Positions 1 through 9,077 are shown, counted from the first letter of the stretch. The stretch: 64,000 nucleotides of DNA from Burkholderiales bacterium (GCA_016192425.1 JACPUE010000068.1:1-64000); one strand, 5' to 3'. Notes: generated from the letters alone by a model not told the origin. Numbers and translations are program-made.

Positions 1-8
1 CCCGAAGG

Positions 9-109
9 GAAAGCCAGCCAGGCCGCGCATTGCGTCGTTGCCCTTCGCTTGTGCAGCGGGGCTGCACGGCACTCAGGGCGCCTAGCACTGCACGGCCTGG
101 CTGGCTTTC
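9..109. repeat. Long inverted repeat (possible MITE or REP-like element)
   Basis: Bases 9-25 (GAAAGCCAGCCAGGCCG) are the exact reverse complement of bases 93-109, giving a 17-bp perfect inverted repeat around a 67-bp GC-rich loop. The loop has no credible gene. It sits just beyond the 3' end of creA and could fold as a large hairpin, acting as a terminator, or could be a small non-autonomous element. The element may extend a little to the left of the window. Confidence 0.6.
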
Positions 110-155
110 GCGTGGGGGAATTGAATGATGACACGCCCTAATCTGGTTCGATACT

Positions 156-635
156 TCAGGGCTTGACCGGAATCGGCAGGCTGCGCTCCACCGGCACGGC
201 GGTGACGCTGTTTTGCGGCGAGCCGTCGATGAGCTTGTCGGAGTAGGTCAGGTACACCAGCACGTTGCGTTTGGTATCCACCATGCGCACGATGCGCAGG
301 CGCTTGAACAGGATGGACATGCGTTCGCTGAACACTTCTTCCTGTTTTTTGAGCGGTTCGGCAAAGCTGATCGGGCCGACCTGCCGGCAGGCGATGGATG
401 CCTCGGCGCGGTCTTCCGCCAGGCCCAGCGTGCCCTTGAGGCCGCCTTTGCGGGCACGCGAGACGTAGCAGGTCACGCCCTGCACGGCAGGGTCGTCGTA
501 AGCCTCGACCAGGATGTCGTGATCCCGCCCTATCCACTGGAAGGCGGTGTCCACGGTGCCGATTCTTTCACCCGAGGCCGCCTGTGCCGCCAGGGCCAGC
601 AGCAGGGCGGGGAGGGCCAGGGCGCTGCGCATCAT
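156..635 (-). CDS. creA: CreA family protein (putative periplasmic)
   Basis: 159 aa. It begins MMRSALALPALLLALAAQA, a clear signal peptide, followed by the CreA core (ERIGTVDTAFQWIGRDHDI, YDDPAVQGVTCYVSRARKG, KRLRIVRMVD). CreA proteins are small exported proteins of unknown biochemical role. The start overlaps the stop of the upstream cyanophycin synthetase by 4 nt (ATGA), followed by a second in-frame ATG, so translation is probably coupled. The family call is firm. A functional tie to cyanophycin is only suggested by the coupling. Confidence 0.88.
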   Translation of the reverse strand: MMRSALALPALLLALAAQAASGERIGTVDTAFQWIGRDHDILVEAYDDPAVQGVTCYVSRARKGGLKGTLGLAEDRAEASIACRQVGPISFAEPLKKQEEVFSERMSILFKRLRIVRMVDTKRNVLVYLTYSDKLIDGSPQNSVTAVPVERSLPIPVKP

Positions 636-3211
636 GCGCCCAGCCGGGGTTCTGCGCAGCGCTGTGCGAGGTGTGCCAGGGCTTCTTCCACCTGATCGAC
701 CAGTACCAGGCACAGGTCGCCGGGTTGCAGGTGCGCCAGGGCGGTGTCTATGGCCAGGAATTCGCCCCGGATTTCCTCCACATGCTGGGTGCGTGTGGCG
801 CCCGCCAGGCCTTCGCGCAGCAGGCCGATGACTTCGCCATCGGCACGGCCGCGCTGGGCGGCGTCCTGGTACAGGATCACGTCGTCGAACGCGGCGCCCA
901 GGATCACGGTTTGCACGCGGATGTCCTCGTCGCGCCGGTCGCCCGCACCGCTGATGACCACGCTGCGGCGCTGGCCGGGCAGGGCATTCACGGCCTGCAC
1001 CAGGGCGCGCATGGCGTCGGGGTTGTGGCCGTAGTCGGCAATCACGGTGGCGCCGTGGTAGTCCATCAGGTTGAAGCGGCCGGGGGCGTTGTCGCTGTCG
1101 TTGACAAAGCCCGACAGCCCGCGGCGGATGGTCTGCCAGGGCAGGCCTGCGCCCCAGGCGGCAGCCACGGCGGCCATGACGTTCTCGACCTGGAACAGGA
1201 TTTTTCCGCCTCGCGTGATCGGCACGTCGCGCAGGTGGATGGTTTCGCGCCAGGAGCCTTCGGCGGCCACGATGGAGTCGCCATCGACATACACCGTGCG
1301 GTGCCCCTGGGCCCGGTGGGTGACCATGACCGGGTGCAGCCGGTCGCTGGCAAAGTAGATGACCTTGCCCGGACACACGCTGGCCATGGCCGCGACGATG
1401 GGATCCATGGCGTTGAGCACGGCGTAGCCCGTAGGGGCCACGTTCTGCACGATCACGCGCTTGAGCACGGCCAGGTCGTCCACCGTGGTGATGTAGTTCA
1501 GGCCCAGGTGGTCGCCTTCGCCAATGTTGGTGACCACGGCCACCTGGCAGCGGTCAAAGCCCAGGCCTTCGCGCAGGATGCCGCCGCGCGCCGTTTCAAA
1601 CACGGCGGCGTCCACCTCGGGGTGCAGCAGCACGTTGCGCGCGCTCTTGGGGCCGCTGCAGTCGCCGCTGTCGATCTGGCGGCCGTTGACGTATACGCCG
1701 TCGGTGTTGGTCATGCCCACGCGCAGGCCCTGGGCCGAGAACAGGTGGGCGATCAGGCGCGCCGTGGTCGTCTTGCCGTTGGTGCCGGTGACGGCGACCA
1801 CGGGAATGCGGCCGTCCTGCCCATGGGCGTAGAGCCGATCCACGATGGCCTGGCCGATGGCGCGGGGCTTGCCGTAGCTGGGCGCCAGGTGCATGCGCAG
1901 GCCGGGGGCGGCGTTCACCTCGACAAAGCCGCCGCCTTGTTCTTCGAGCGGGCGCAGCACGGTCTCGGCCACCATGTCCACGCCGCAGATGTGCAGGCCC
2001 ACCATCTGGGCGGCGGCTACGGCGCGCGCAGCCACTTCGGGGTGCACGTCATCGGTCACGTCGGTGGCGGTGCCGCCGGTGGACAGGTTGGCGTTGTTGC
2101 GCAGCACCACACGGCGGCCCTTCTCGGGCACGGCGTCGGGCGTGAGGTTTTGCAGCGCCAGGCGGGCAATGGCGATGTCGTCCAGGCGGATCTTGGTCAG
2201 CGCCGTGCCGTGGCCTGCACCGCGGCGCGGATCCTGGTTGACGATGTCCACCAGCTCGCGCACCGTGTGTTCGCCGTCGCCCAGCACCTGGGGCGGCTCG
2301 CGCCGTGCGGCGGCCACGAGCTGGTCGCCCACCACGAGCAGGCGGAAGTCCTGGCCGGGCAGGAAGCGCTCGACCATCACGGTGCCGTAGTCGGCGGCGT
2401 TCTTGTAGGCTTCTTCGAGCTGGGCGCGGTCGGTGATGTTGACCGTCACGCCCTTGCCCTGGTTGCCGTCCTGGGGTTTGACGACCACGGGCAGGCCCAC
2501 CTTCTGGGCCACGGCCCAGGCCTCGTCCACGGTCTCAACGGGCTGGCCCAGCGGCACGGGCACACCGGCGGCGTGCAGCAGGCGCTTGGTCAGGTCCTTG
2601 TCCTGGCCGATGGATTCGGCCACGGCGCTGGTGGAGTCGATCTCGGCGGCCTGGATGCGCCGCTGCTTGGAGCCCCAGCCCAGCTGCACCAGGCTGCCCT
2701 GGGTCAGGCGGCGGTAGGGGATGCCCCGGTCCACGGCAGCCTGGACGATGGCACCCGTGCTGGGGCCCAGGCGCACGTCCTCGTCCAGGTCGCGCAGGTG
2801 GGTGATGGCGGCTTCGGCGTCGAAGGGGCTGCCATCAAGTGCCGCCTGCACCAGTTGCCGTGCGTACTGGAAGGCCTGGCGGCCGACTTCTTCTTCGGTG
2901 TATTCCACGACAACGAGGAACACCCCTGCGTCCACGGTGGGCGTGGTGCGCGCAAAGCTCACCGGGCAGCCCGCCTGGGCCTGCAGCGCCAGGGTGGCGG
3001 TCTGCAGCACATGGGCGAGCGAAAGATCGGTTTCACCGCCCTGGGGCTGCAGCACGCCAATGGCGGGAAACAGCGCACGCAGCCGGGCCTCGAAGCCGTT
3101 GATGCGCGACATGGTGCATTCCTGCGTGGTGCAGGAAACCACGGCCTCGATGGCCAGGTGGCGGCTCCAGAGATTGGGCCCGCGCAGGGCCCTGATGCGG
3201 GTGACATCCAT
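632..3211 (-). CDS. cphA: Cyanophycin synthetase with intact Mur ligase domain
   Basis: 859 aa. CphA polymerises aspartate and arginine into multi-L-arginyl-poly-L-aspartate using two ATP sites. The N-terminal domain starts with IRALRGPNLW. The ATP-grasp domain (about 150-460) carries GLPVVVKPQDGNQGKGV and ends with FVEVNAAPGLRMHL. The Mur ligase domain (about 468-859) has an intact P-loop, GTNGKTTTARL, at about 476, plus ETARGGILREGLGFDRC and ADYGHNPDAMRAL. The N domain is shortened and divergent: the segment that in standard CphA and in the neighbouring paralogue carries an H-x3-EH-x3-E pattern is not recognisable. An AAGGAAG ribosome site lies just upstream of the ATG. It follows the paralogue with a 42-bp gap, so they form one operon with creA. 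Confidence 0.93.
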   Translation of the reverse strand: MDVTRIRALRGPNLWSRHLAIEAVVSCTTQECTMSRINGFEARLRALFPAIGVLQPQGGETDLSLAHVLQTATLALQAQAGCPVSFARTTPTVDAGVFLVVVEYTEEEVGRQAFQYARQLVQAALDGSPFDAEAAITHLRDLDEDVRLGPSTGAIVQAAVDRGIPYRRLTQGSLVQLGWGSKQRRIQAAEIDSTSAVAESIGQDKDLTKRLLHAAGVPVPLGQPVETVDEAWAVAQKVGLPVVVKPQDGNQGKGVTVNITDRAQLEEAYKNAADYGTVMVERFLPGQDFRLLVVGDQLVAAARREPPQVLGDGEHTVRELVDIVNQDPRRGAGHGTALTKIRLDDIAIARLALQNLTPDAVPEKGRRVVLRNNANLSTGGTATDVTDDVHPEVAARAVAAAQMVGLHICGVDMVAETVLRPLEEQGGGFVEVNAAPGLRMHLAPSYGKPRAIGQAIVDRLYAHGQDGRIPVVAVTGTNGKTTTARLIAHLFSAQGLRVGMTNTDGVYVNGRQIDSGDCSGPKSARNVLLHPEVDAAVFETARGGILREGLGFDRCQVAVVTNIGEGDHLGLNYITTVDDLAVLKRVIVQNVAPTGYAVLNAMDPIVAAMASVCPGKVIYFASDRLHPVMVTHRAQGHRTVYVDGDSIVAAEGSWRETIHLRDVPITRGGKILFQVENVMAAVAAAWGAGLPWQTIRRGLSGFVNDSDNAPGRFNLMDYHGATVIADYGHNPDAMRALVQAVNALPGQRRSVVISGAGDRRDEDIRVQTVILGAAFDDVILYQDAAQRGRADGEVIGLLREGLAGATRTQHVEEIRGEFLAIDTALAHLQPGDLCLVLVDQVEEALAHLAQRCAEPRLGA

Positions 3212-3253
3212 GGGGTACTTCCTTGTTCTGCCGAGGGTTGGGGAGCGTGCGCT

Positions 3254-5461
3254 TCAAAGCGCCTGGGCGGCAGCGTGATCGGGTTCGAAGGTCTTGATGC
3301 CTGCGACGATGAGGTCCGGGGCAATGTCCAGTGCCCAGGCAGCGCCAATGGCGGCCAGCAGGGCATCGGTGTCGGGCGGTGTGGCGCTGCGGGCAAAGCA
3401 CAGTGCGCTCAAGGGGGCGATGGCCTGTTCGCTGCCACCCGTGGCCAGCACCACGCGGCCGCCCTTGATGAACACGGCGCGGCCCTGTTCCTGGGCGCGG
3501 TGCTGGGCAATGGCGTCCAGCCCGGCGTCCTGCGCGTACAGCACCACGGCACCGTCGCACAGCGGGGCCAGTTCGGCCACCTGGGCATGGGCCGCATGCA
3601 GCACGGCGGCGCCGCTGGGCAGCACCACATCGACCTGGGTGCGCAGCACCTTGGTCATTTGTTCCTGCTCGTGCACGTCGAATTCGGCCAGGCCTTCCAC
3701 ACCCAGCATGTCGGTGACCACGCCCACCTGGCAGCGGTCGTAGGCCAGGCCGTCGCGCAGGATCACGCGGGCGTCGTTCTCGATCACGGCGGCCTGCACC
3801 ATCTTGTTCATCAGCAGGCGGTGTGCGGGTTCCCAGTGTGCGCTGTCGGCAGCGTCCACGCGGCGGCGGTCCAGGAACAGGCCTTCGCGGCAGGCCAGCC
3901 CGGTGTGTTTGCCGCTCAGGTGCAGCAGCCAGGCCACCAGGCGCGCAATCAGGGGGGTGTTCTGCGTGCCCGCCACGCCCACCACGGGGATGCGGCCGAC
4001 GGGCTGGTCGGCATCGTCATGTTCTTCGGCGGGGAACAGGTGCTCCACGATGGCCTGCCCCACGGGGCGCGGCGCGCCGACGGCGGGCTTGAGGTGCATC
4101 AGCAGGCCGGGGCCGGCATTCACCTCGACAATGGCACCTCCCTGCGCCTGCAGGGGCTTGCTGATGTCCTGGGCCACCAGGTCGATGCCTGCAATGTCCA
4201 GTCCTACCACCTTGGCTGCCAATGCTGCCATGTGTGCCACCTCGGGGTGCACGTCATCGGTGCAGTCCACGGCCATGTTGCCATTGCGCTGCACCACCAC
4301 CACACGGCCCGCAGCGGGCACCGACTGGGCGCCCAGATCCTGGCGCTTGAGTTCGAGCTGTACCTTGGCGTCGGTCGCTACGTCGATGAGGTCCAGGGGG
4401 TATTCCTCTTCGTAGCCGCGGCGTGGGTCGGAGTTGAGCTGGGTGGCGATCAGTTCGGCCACCGTGGCGTGGCCGTTGCCGGTGATGCAGACCAGTTCCC
4501 CGCGCGCGGCAGCCACGAGCTTGCCGTCCACCACCAGCAGGCGGTGTTCGTCGCCGGGAATGTAGCGCTCGACCATCACATCGCTGCCCTCGGGGTAGGC
4601 CACGTGGTAGGCCGCCTCGATGTCTTCCTGCTTGCGCAGATCCAGGCTCACGCCCCGGCCATGGTTGCCGTCCGAGGGTTTGACCACCACGGGCAGGCCG
4701 ATGTCCTGCGCGGCCTCCCAGGCCTGGGCGGGGCTGTCGACGATCTGACCCTCAGGAATCGGTACGCCGCAGGACTTGAGCAGGCTCTTGGTCAGATCCT
4801 TGTCCGAGGCAATGCCCTCGGCGATGGCGCTGGTGCGTTCCGTTTCGGCCGTCCAGATGCGGCGCTGCGCTGCGCCATAGCCCAACTGCACCAGGTTGCC
4901 GTCGTTCAGGCGGATGTGCGGAATGCCCCGGTCGGTGGCGGCGGTGACAATGCAGGCCGTGCTGGGGCCAAGGTAGCGGTCGTCCACCTCGGTGCGCACG
5001 CGCGCCACGGCGGCCTGCACGTCGAAGGGCTCGTCGTTGATGGCGGCCATGATCAGGCGGTGGCCTTGCGCCAGTGCCATGCGGGCCACCTGCTCGTCGC
5101 GTGCGCGGAACACCATGCGGTACACACCGCGTGCCGAGGTGCTGCGTGTTTGCCCAAAGCCTGTGGGCATGCCAGCGAGGTTCAGCAGCTCGATGACGAT
5201 GTGCTCCAGCACATGGCCGCACCAGGTGCCCTCCTGCAGGCGCTGCAGGAAGCCGCCGCGTTCGCCCACGCCGCAGTGGTGCTCGATCAGCGCGGGCAGC
5301 CAGGTGGTCAGGCGCTCGTTGAAGCCGGGAATCTGGTGGGAGGGGTGGTCTTCGAGCGTGCCGAGATCCAGCCAGACTTCGAGCACCGGACGGTAAGTCC
5401 ACAGGTTGGGGCCGCGCAGGTAGTTGATGCGCAGCAGTTGGATGTCGTTGAATTTCGCCAT
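3254..5461 (-). CDS. CphA'/CphA2-like cyanophycin synthetase with degenerate Mur domain
   Basis: 735 aa. The N domain is full length (GFNERLTTWLPALIEHHC, GHVLEHIVIELLNLAGM at about 82-98) and the ATP-grasp domain is complete (GLPVVVKPSDGNHGRGV at about 255, IVEVNAGPGLLMHL at about 444). The Mur ligase P-loop, GTNGKTT in the neighbour, reads GTQNTPL here (about 498-504), so Gly-Lys-Thr is lost. The protein stops about 120 residues early and lacks the Mur C-terminal lobe. This matches CphA2 of cyanobacteria and CphA' of heterotrophs. CphA2 joins preformed beta-Asp-Arg dipeptides with one ATP site. It is the first gene of the leftward operon and is divergent from the ABC transporter. The exact substrate here is inferred, not shown. 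Confidence 0.88.
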   Translation of the reverse strand: MAKFNDIQLLRINYLRGPNLWTYRPVLEVWLDLGTLEDHPSHQIPGFNERLTTWLPALIEHHCGVGERGGFLQRLQEGTWCGHVLEHIVIELLNLAGMPTGFGQTRSTSARGVYRMVFRARDEQVARMALAQGHRLIMAAINDEPFDVQAAVARVRTEVDDRYLGPSTACIVTAATDRGIPHIRLNDGNLVQLGYGAAQRRIWTAETERTSAIAEGIASDKDLTKSLLKSCGVPIPEGQIVDSPAQAWEAAQDIGLPVVVKPSDGNHGRGVSLDLRKQEDIEAAYHVAYPEGSDVMVERYIPGDEHRLLVVDGKLVAAARGELVCITGNGHATVAELIATQLNSDPRRGYEEEYPLDLIDVATDAKVQLELKRQDLGAQSVPAAGRVVVVQRNGNMAVDCTDDVHPEVAHMAALAAKVVGLDIAGIDLVAQDISKPLQAQGGAIVEVNAGPGLLMHLKPAVGAPRPVGQAIVEHLFPAEEHDDADQPVGRIPVVGVAGTQNTPLIARLVAWLLHLSGKHTGLACREGLFLDRRRVDAADSAHWEPAHRLLMNKMVQAAVIENDARVILRDGLAYDRCQVGVVTDMLGVEGLAEFDVHEQEQMTKVLRTQVDVVLPSGAAVLHAAHAQVAELAPLCDGAVVLYAQDAGLDAIAQHRAQEQGRAVFIKGGRVVLATGGSEQAIAPLSALCFARSATPPDTDALLAAIGAAWALDIAPDLIVAGIKTFEPDHAAAQAL

Positions 5462-5693
5462 GGAGTGCAGCGGTGGTTTGCCGGACGGGGGATTTCACAC
5501 CCAGGGTGGTGATGTTCCTGGATTGTGCGTCAGATTGCCGTGGGTGCAGGACATGTCAGCCACGGCAGGGGGTGGGACGTTAGCGGGAGATGCCGGGGGA
5601 GTCTGGTGGCCCGAACGGGGCGCATCGGGGAAAATTGCCAAATTGCTGGGCGCTCACACAGGCAGGTGCCAGGGGCGCAAGTACAGAACCACA

Positions 5694-7997
5694 ATGCAAC
5701 ATCACCATCCATTGGACACATCGGGTGTCTTTCAAGGCCCCTTCGGGGCGGGTTTGCGGGCCATGCTCGCTTCTGACGAGAACGTGCGGGCCGCACTGGC
5801 GGTTGACCTTGACAGCGCGCTGCGCTTTGGCGCGGGCCTGGTCGTCGTGACCACGCGCCGCCTGCTGGCGCTGGCCCCTGGGCAGAGCGAATGGCAGGCC
5901 TGGAACATTGCTCCCCAGCTTTCGCTGCGCATGGGCGACCACGCGGGCGTCGGCACCCTGGAGCTGCACGACGCGCAGCAGCGCCTGGCGCTGTGGCGCT
6001 TCACGCTGGGGGCGCAGGCCCAGGCGCTGCTGCTGGTGCAGCGCTTCGAGCAGGCGGCCCAGAGCGCCGCAGGCACGCAGAGTGCTGCGCCGGAGGAAGC
6101 GCGCTGCCCCGTCTGCCAAGCCGAACTGCCCCCCGACAGCGAAGAATGCCCCGCTTGTGCGCGTGCGCAGGCCCCGCAGCCCTCCACCTGGGTGCTGCTG
6201 CGCCTGTGGCGGTTTGCGCACCCCTACCGGGGGCAGCTGGCGGCGGGGTTTGGGCTCACGTTGGCATCTACGGCGGCCACGCTGGTGCCGCCGTACCTGA
6301 CGATTCCGCTGATGGACGAAATCCTGATCCCGTTCCAGAACGGCCAGAAGATCGACCCCATGCTGGTGCTGCTGTACCTCTCGGGCCTGCTGGCTTCGGC
6401 GCTGGTGGCCTGGGGGCTGGGTTGGGCGCGCACCTACATCCTGGCGCTGGTGTCCGAGCGCATCGGCGCCGACCTGCGCACCACCACCTACGAGCACCTG
6501 CTGCGCCTGTCGCTGGACTACTTTGGCGGCAAGCGCACGGGCGACCTGATGGCGCGCATCGGCTCGGAGACCGACCGCATCAACGTCTTCCTGTCGCTGC
6601 ATGCGCTCGACTTCCTGACCGACGTGCTCATGATCGCCATGACGGCGGCCATCCTGTTTTCCATCAATCCCGCGCTGGCGCTGGTCACGCTGGTGCCGCT
6701 GCCCTTCATCGGCTGGCTGATCCACACGGTGCGCGACCGCCTGCGCACCGGCTTTGAAAAGATCGACCGCGTCTGGAGCGAGGTGACCAACGTGCTGGCC
6801 GACACCATTCCCGGCATCCGCGTGGTCAAGGCCTTTGCCCAGGAGAGCCGCGAGGCGCAGCGCTTTCGCGATGCCAACCAGCACAACCTGGAGGTGAACG
6901 ACAAGCTCAACCGCACCTGGTCGCTGTTTTCGCCCACGGTGTCCCTGCTCACCGAAATTGGCCTGCTGGTGGTCTGGGCCTTCGGCATCTGGCTGGTCTC
7001 GCGCAGCCAGATCACGGTGGGTGTGCTCACGGCCTTCATTGCCTACATCGGGCGCTTTTACGGGCGGCTCGATTCGATGAGCCGCATCGTCTCGGTCACG
7101 CAGAAGGCGGCGGCCGGGGCCAAGCGCATTTTTGACATCCTGGACCATGTGAGCAACGTGCCCGACCCGGCGCAACCGGTGAGGCTGGCCAAGGTGCAGG
7201 GTGCCATTGCCATGCGCGGTGTGGGCTTCCGCTATGGCAGCCGTGCGGTCATCCGCAACCTGGAGCTGGACATCCGCCCTGGCGAGATGATCGGCCTGGT
7301 GGGCCACAGCGGCTCGGGCAAGAGCACCCTGGTCAACCTGATCTGCCGCTTTTACGACGTGAGCGAGGGCTCGATCCAGGTCGATGGGGTCGATCTGCGC
7401 CGCTTTGCCGTGGCCGACTACCGGCGCCACATCGGCCTGGTGCTGCAGGAGCCCTTCCTGTTCTTTGGCACCATTGCCGAGAACATTGCCTACGGCAAGC
7501 CCGACGCCACGCGCGAAGAAATCATCGCCGCCGCACGCGCAGCGCACGCGCACGAGTTCATCCTGCGCCTGCCGCACGGCTACGACTCGCTGGTGGGCGA
7601 ACGCGGCCAGGGCCTCTCGGGCGGTGAGCGCCAGCGCATCAGCATTGCCCGGGCCCTGCTGATCGACCCGCGCATCCTCATCCTGGACGAAGCCACCTCG
7701 GCCGTGGATACCGAGACCGAGAAGGAAATCCAGAAGGCGCTGGACAACCTGGTGCAAGGCCGCACCACCATTGCCATTGCGCACCGCCTGTCCACCCTGC
7801 GCAAGGCCGACCGCCTGGTGGTGATGGATCGGGGCGAGGTTGTCGAGGTGGGCCCGCACGACGCCCTTATGGAGCAGCAAGGCGCCTACTGGCGGCTGTA
7901 CCAGGCCCAGGTGCGCCGCGCTGAAGAAGACGCGCAGGCCGCCGGTGTGGTCATCGACAGCAGCCTGCAGCACAGCGCCCACCCGGCAGGACAATGA
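5694..7997 (+). CDS. Cyanophycin-locus ABC transporter (half-transporter, permease plus ATPase)
   Basis: 767 aa. The N-terminal part (about 14-120) resembles a PH-like domain (VDLDSALRFGAGLVVVTTRR). A zinc-ribbon-like CPVC-x10-CPAC follows at about 138-155. Next is an exporter-type six-helix membrane domain (about 165-475), then a nucleotide-binding domain with Walker A GHSGSGKST (about 537), signature LSGGERQ, Walker B ILILDEATSA and an H-loop AIAHRLST. The NBD looks catalytically complete. It is divergent from the synthetases (232 bp between them) and coupled by ATGA overlap to a DUF1854 gene. The cargo is unknown. The locus suggests cyanophycin precursors, degradation products, or assembly. 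The ATG at 5694 is chosen because the N-terminal domain begins there; no strong ribosome site is visible. Confidence 0.88.
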   Translation: MQHHHPLDTSGVFQGPFGAGLRAMLASDENVRAALAVDLDSALRFGAGLVVVTTRRLLALAPGQSEWQAWNIAPQLSLRMGDHAGVGTLELHDAQQRLALWRFTLGAQAQALLLVQRFEQAAQSAAGTQSAAPEEARCPVCQAELPPDSEECPACARAQAPQPSTWVLLRLWRFAHPYRGQLAAGFGLTLASTAATLVPPYLTIPLMDEILIPFQNGQKIDPMLVLLYLSGLLASALVAWGLGWARTYILALVSERIGADLRTTTYEHLLRLSLDYFGGKRTGDLMARIGSETDRINVFLSLHALDFLTDVLMIAMTAAILFSINPALALVTLVPLPFIGWLIHTVRDRLRTGFEKIDRVWSEVTNVLADTIPGIRVVKAFAQESREAQRFRDANQHNLEVNDKLNRTWSLFSPTVSLLTEIGLLVVWAFGIWLVSRSQITVGVLTAFIAYIGRFYGRLDSMSRIVSVTQKAAAGAKRIFDILDHVSNVPDPAQPVRLAKVQGAIAMRGVGFRYGSRAVIRNLELDIRPGEMIGLVGHSGSGKSTLVNLICRFYDVSEGSIQVDGVDLRRFAVADYRRHIGLVLQEPFLFFGTIAENIAYGKPDATREEIIAAARAAHAHEFILRLPHGYDSLVGERGQGLSGGERQRISIARALLIDPRILILDEATSAVDTETEKEIQKALDNLVQGRTTIAIAHRLSTLRKADRLVVMDRGEVVEVGPHDALMEQQGAYWRLYQAQVRRAEEDAQAAGVVIDSSLQHSAHPAGQ

Positions 7998-8500
7998 AGG
8001 ACATCCCCATGGAACATTCCAGCGCCCCTTGCGCCGCCCCCCTGCAACTGCACCGCAACGCCCATGGCCATCTGGTGCTGACCCTGCCCGACGGCACTGC
8101 GCACAGCGGTGTGGTGCCGGTGCGCGCTTTCCCGCTGGCAGCACCGCAGGAAGGACTCTCGCTTGTCGGCTCAGATGGGCACGAACTGCTCTGGCTCGAC
8201 CGCTTCGATGCGCTGCCCGATGCGGCACGTGCGCTGGTGCAAGAAGAACTGGCGGTGCGCGAGTTTGTGCCCACTATCGTAAAAATCAGCGCAGTATCAA
8301 GCTTCTCTACACCCAGTACCTGGTCGGTGGAGACCGACCGCGGCCCCACGCGCTTCATCCTCAAGGGCGAGGAAGACATCCGCCGCCTGCGCGGGCGCAC
8401 CAAGCTGCTGATCGCCAGCGCCGAAGGGGTTCAGTACGCCGTCCCCGACACCACGGCATTGGACAAGGCCTCGCGCAAGCTGCTGGAGCGGTTTTTATAG
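7994..8500 (+). CDS. DUF1854 family protein, cyanophycin-associated
   Basis: 168 aa, no signal peptide or membrane segment. The body contains FPLAAPQEGLSLVGSDGHE, LVQEELAVREFVPTIVKI and GEEDIRRLRGRTKLLIASA, the pattern of DUF1854 proteins that accompany cyanophycin ABC transporters. Its ATG overlaps the transporter stop (ATGA), so the two are probably made in fixed ratio and act together. A plausible role is a soluble accessory or regulatory subunit of the transporter. No enzymatic motif was recognised. Confidence 0.85.
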   Translation: MKDIPMEHSSAPCAAPLQLHRNAHGHLVLTLPDGTAHSGVVPVRAFPLAAPQEGLSLVGSDGHELLWLDRFDALPDAARALVQEELAVREFVPTIVKISAVSSFSTPSTWSVETDRGPTRFILKGEEDIRRLRGRTKLLIASAEGVQYAVPDTTALDKASRKLLERFL

Positions 8501-8642
8501 GGCTGCATGCCGGGATGGTGTGGAATTGCGGGTTAATTGTGTCTAATTGTAAAAAGACCTCAATTTCCCCTTCTTTTCGTCGAAATGAAGGTGCGAGACG
8601 GGATTAGAGCCCTGTCGAGCATTTTTTCTGAGGGGCCTTACC

Positions 8643-9074
8643 ATGCAACTGCCACCTGTCGACCGATCTCCGATCTGGCGTCCCCAGGGCGCAGATCTGT
8701 ATTCCACCGGAGCTTCCGGGGCGGTGCCGGTGCGCCCCATCCACAACCCCAACCCAGTGGAGTCCATGGACCGGCTGGGCGAAGGTGCGGTGGTCAAGGC
8801 GCCCGAGAAGCCCTCGGATCCCGACACCACTAACCGCGACTGGACCATCGTCAAGGAAAAGAAAGCCGTGGAGGAGCCCCCCGAGCCCCCCAAGGAACCC
8901 ATTTACAAGCAACTGCTGGAGCATCTGCAGTCGCTCTGGCGCGCCAGCGGCAGCGCCATTGAACTGGCGCAGGAGGTCAACAAGACCACGCTGCAGGAGC
9001 GCATGGCTCCCCAGGCCAAGAACGAGCCGCTGACCTACTCCGACCCCAAGGTCAAGCGCACGGGCAGCCTGTAG
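8643..9074 (+). CDS. Hypothetical protein, proline- and charge-rich
   Basis: 143 aa, not recognised. The first half is rich in Pro, Gly and Asp and is probably disordered. The middle has a Lys/Glu/Pro stretch (KEKKAVEEPPEPPKEP). The last 50 residues look helical (IYKQLLEHLQSLWRASGSA) and end in a basic tail. No signal peptide. The gene is separated from the DUF1854 gene by 142 bp and ends directly before an AT-rich repeat, so it is probably its own transcription unit. The ATG at 8643 is the first codon of the frame. Confidence 0.65.
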   Translation: MQLPPVDRSPIWRPQGADLYSTGASGAVPVRPIHNPNPVESMDRLGEGAVVKAPEKPSDPDTTNRDWTIVKEKKAVEEPPEPPKEPIYKQLLEHLQSLWRASGSAIELAQEVNKTTLQERMAPQAKNEPLTYSDPKVKRTGSL

Positions 9075-9077
9075 TGT

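Noticed and set aside
584-5512. 1642-codon open frame on the plus strand opposite the cyanophycin synthetases
   Set aside because: It is the antisense shadow of two well-matched genes in GC-rich DNA, with low-complexity His/Ala/Gly-rich sequence and no domain.
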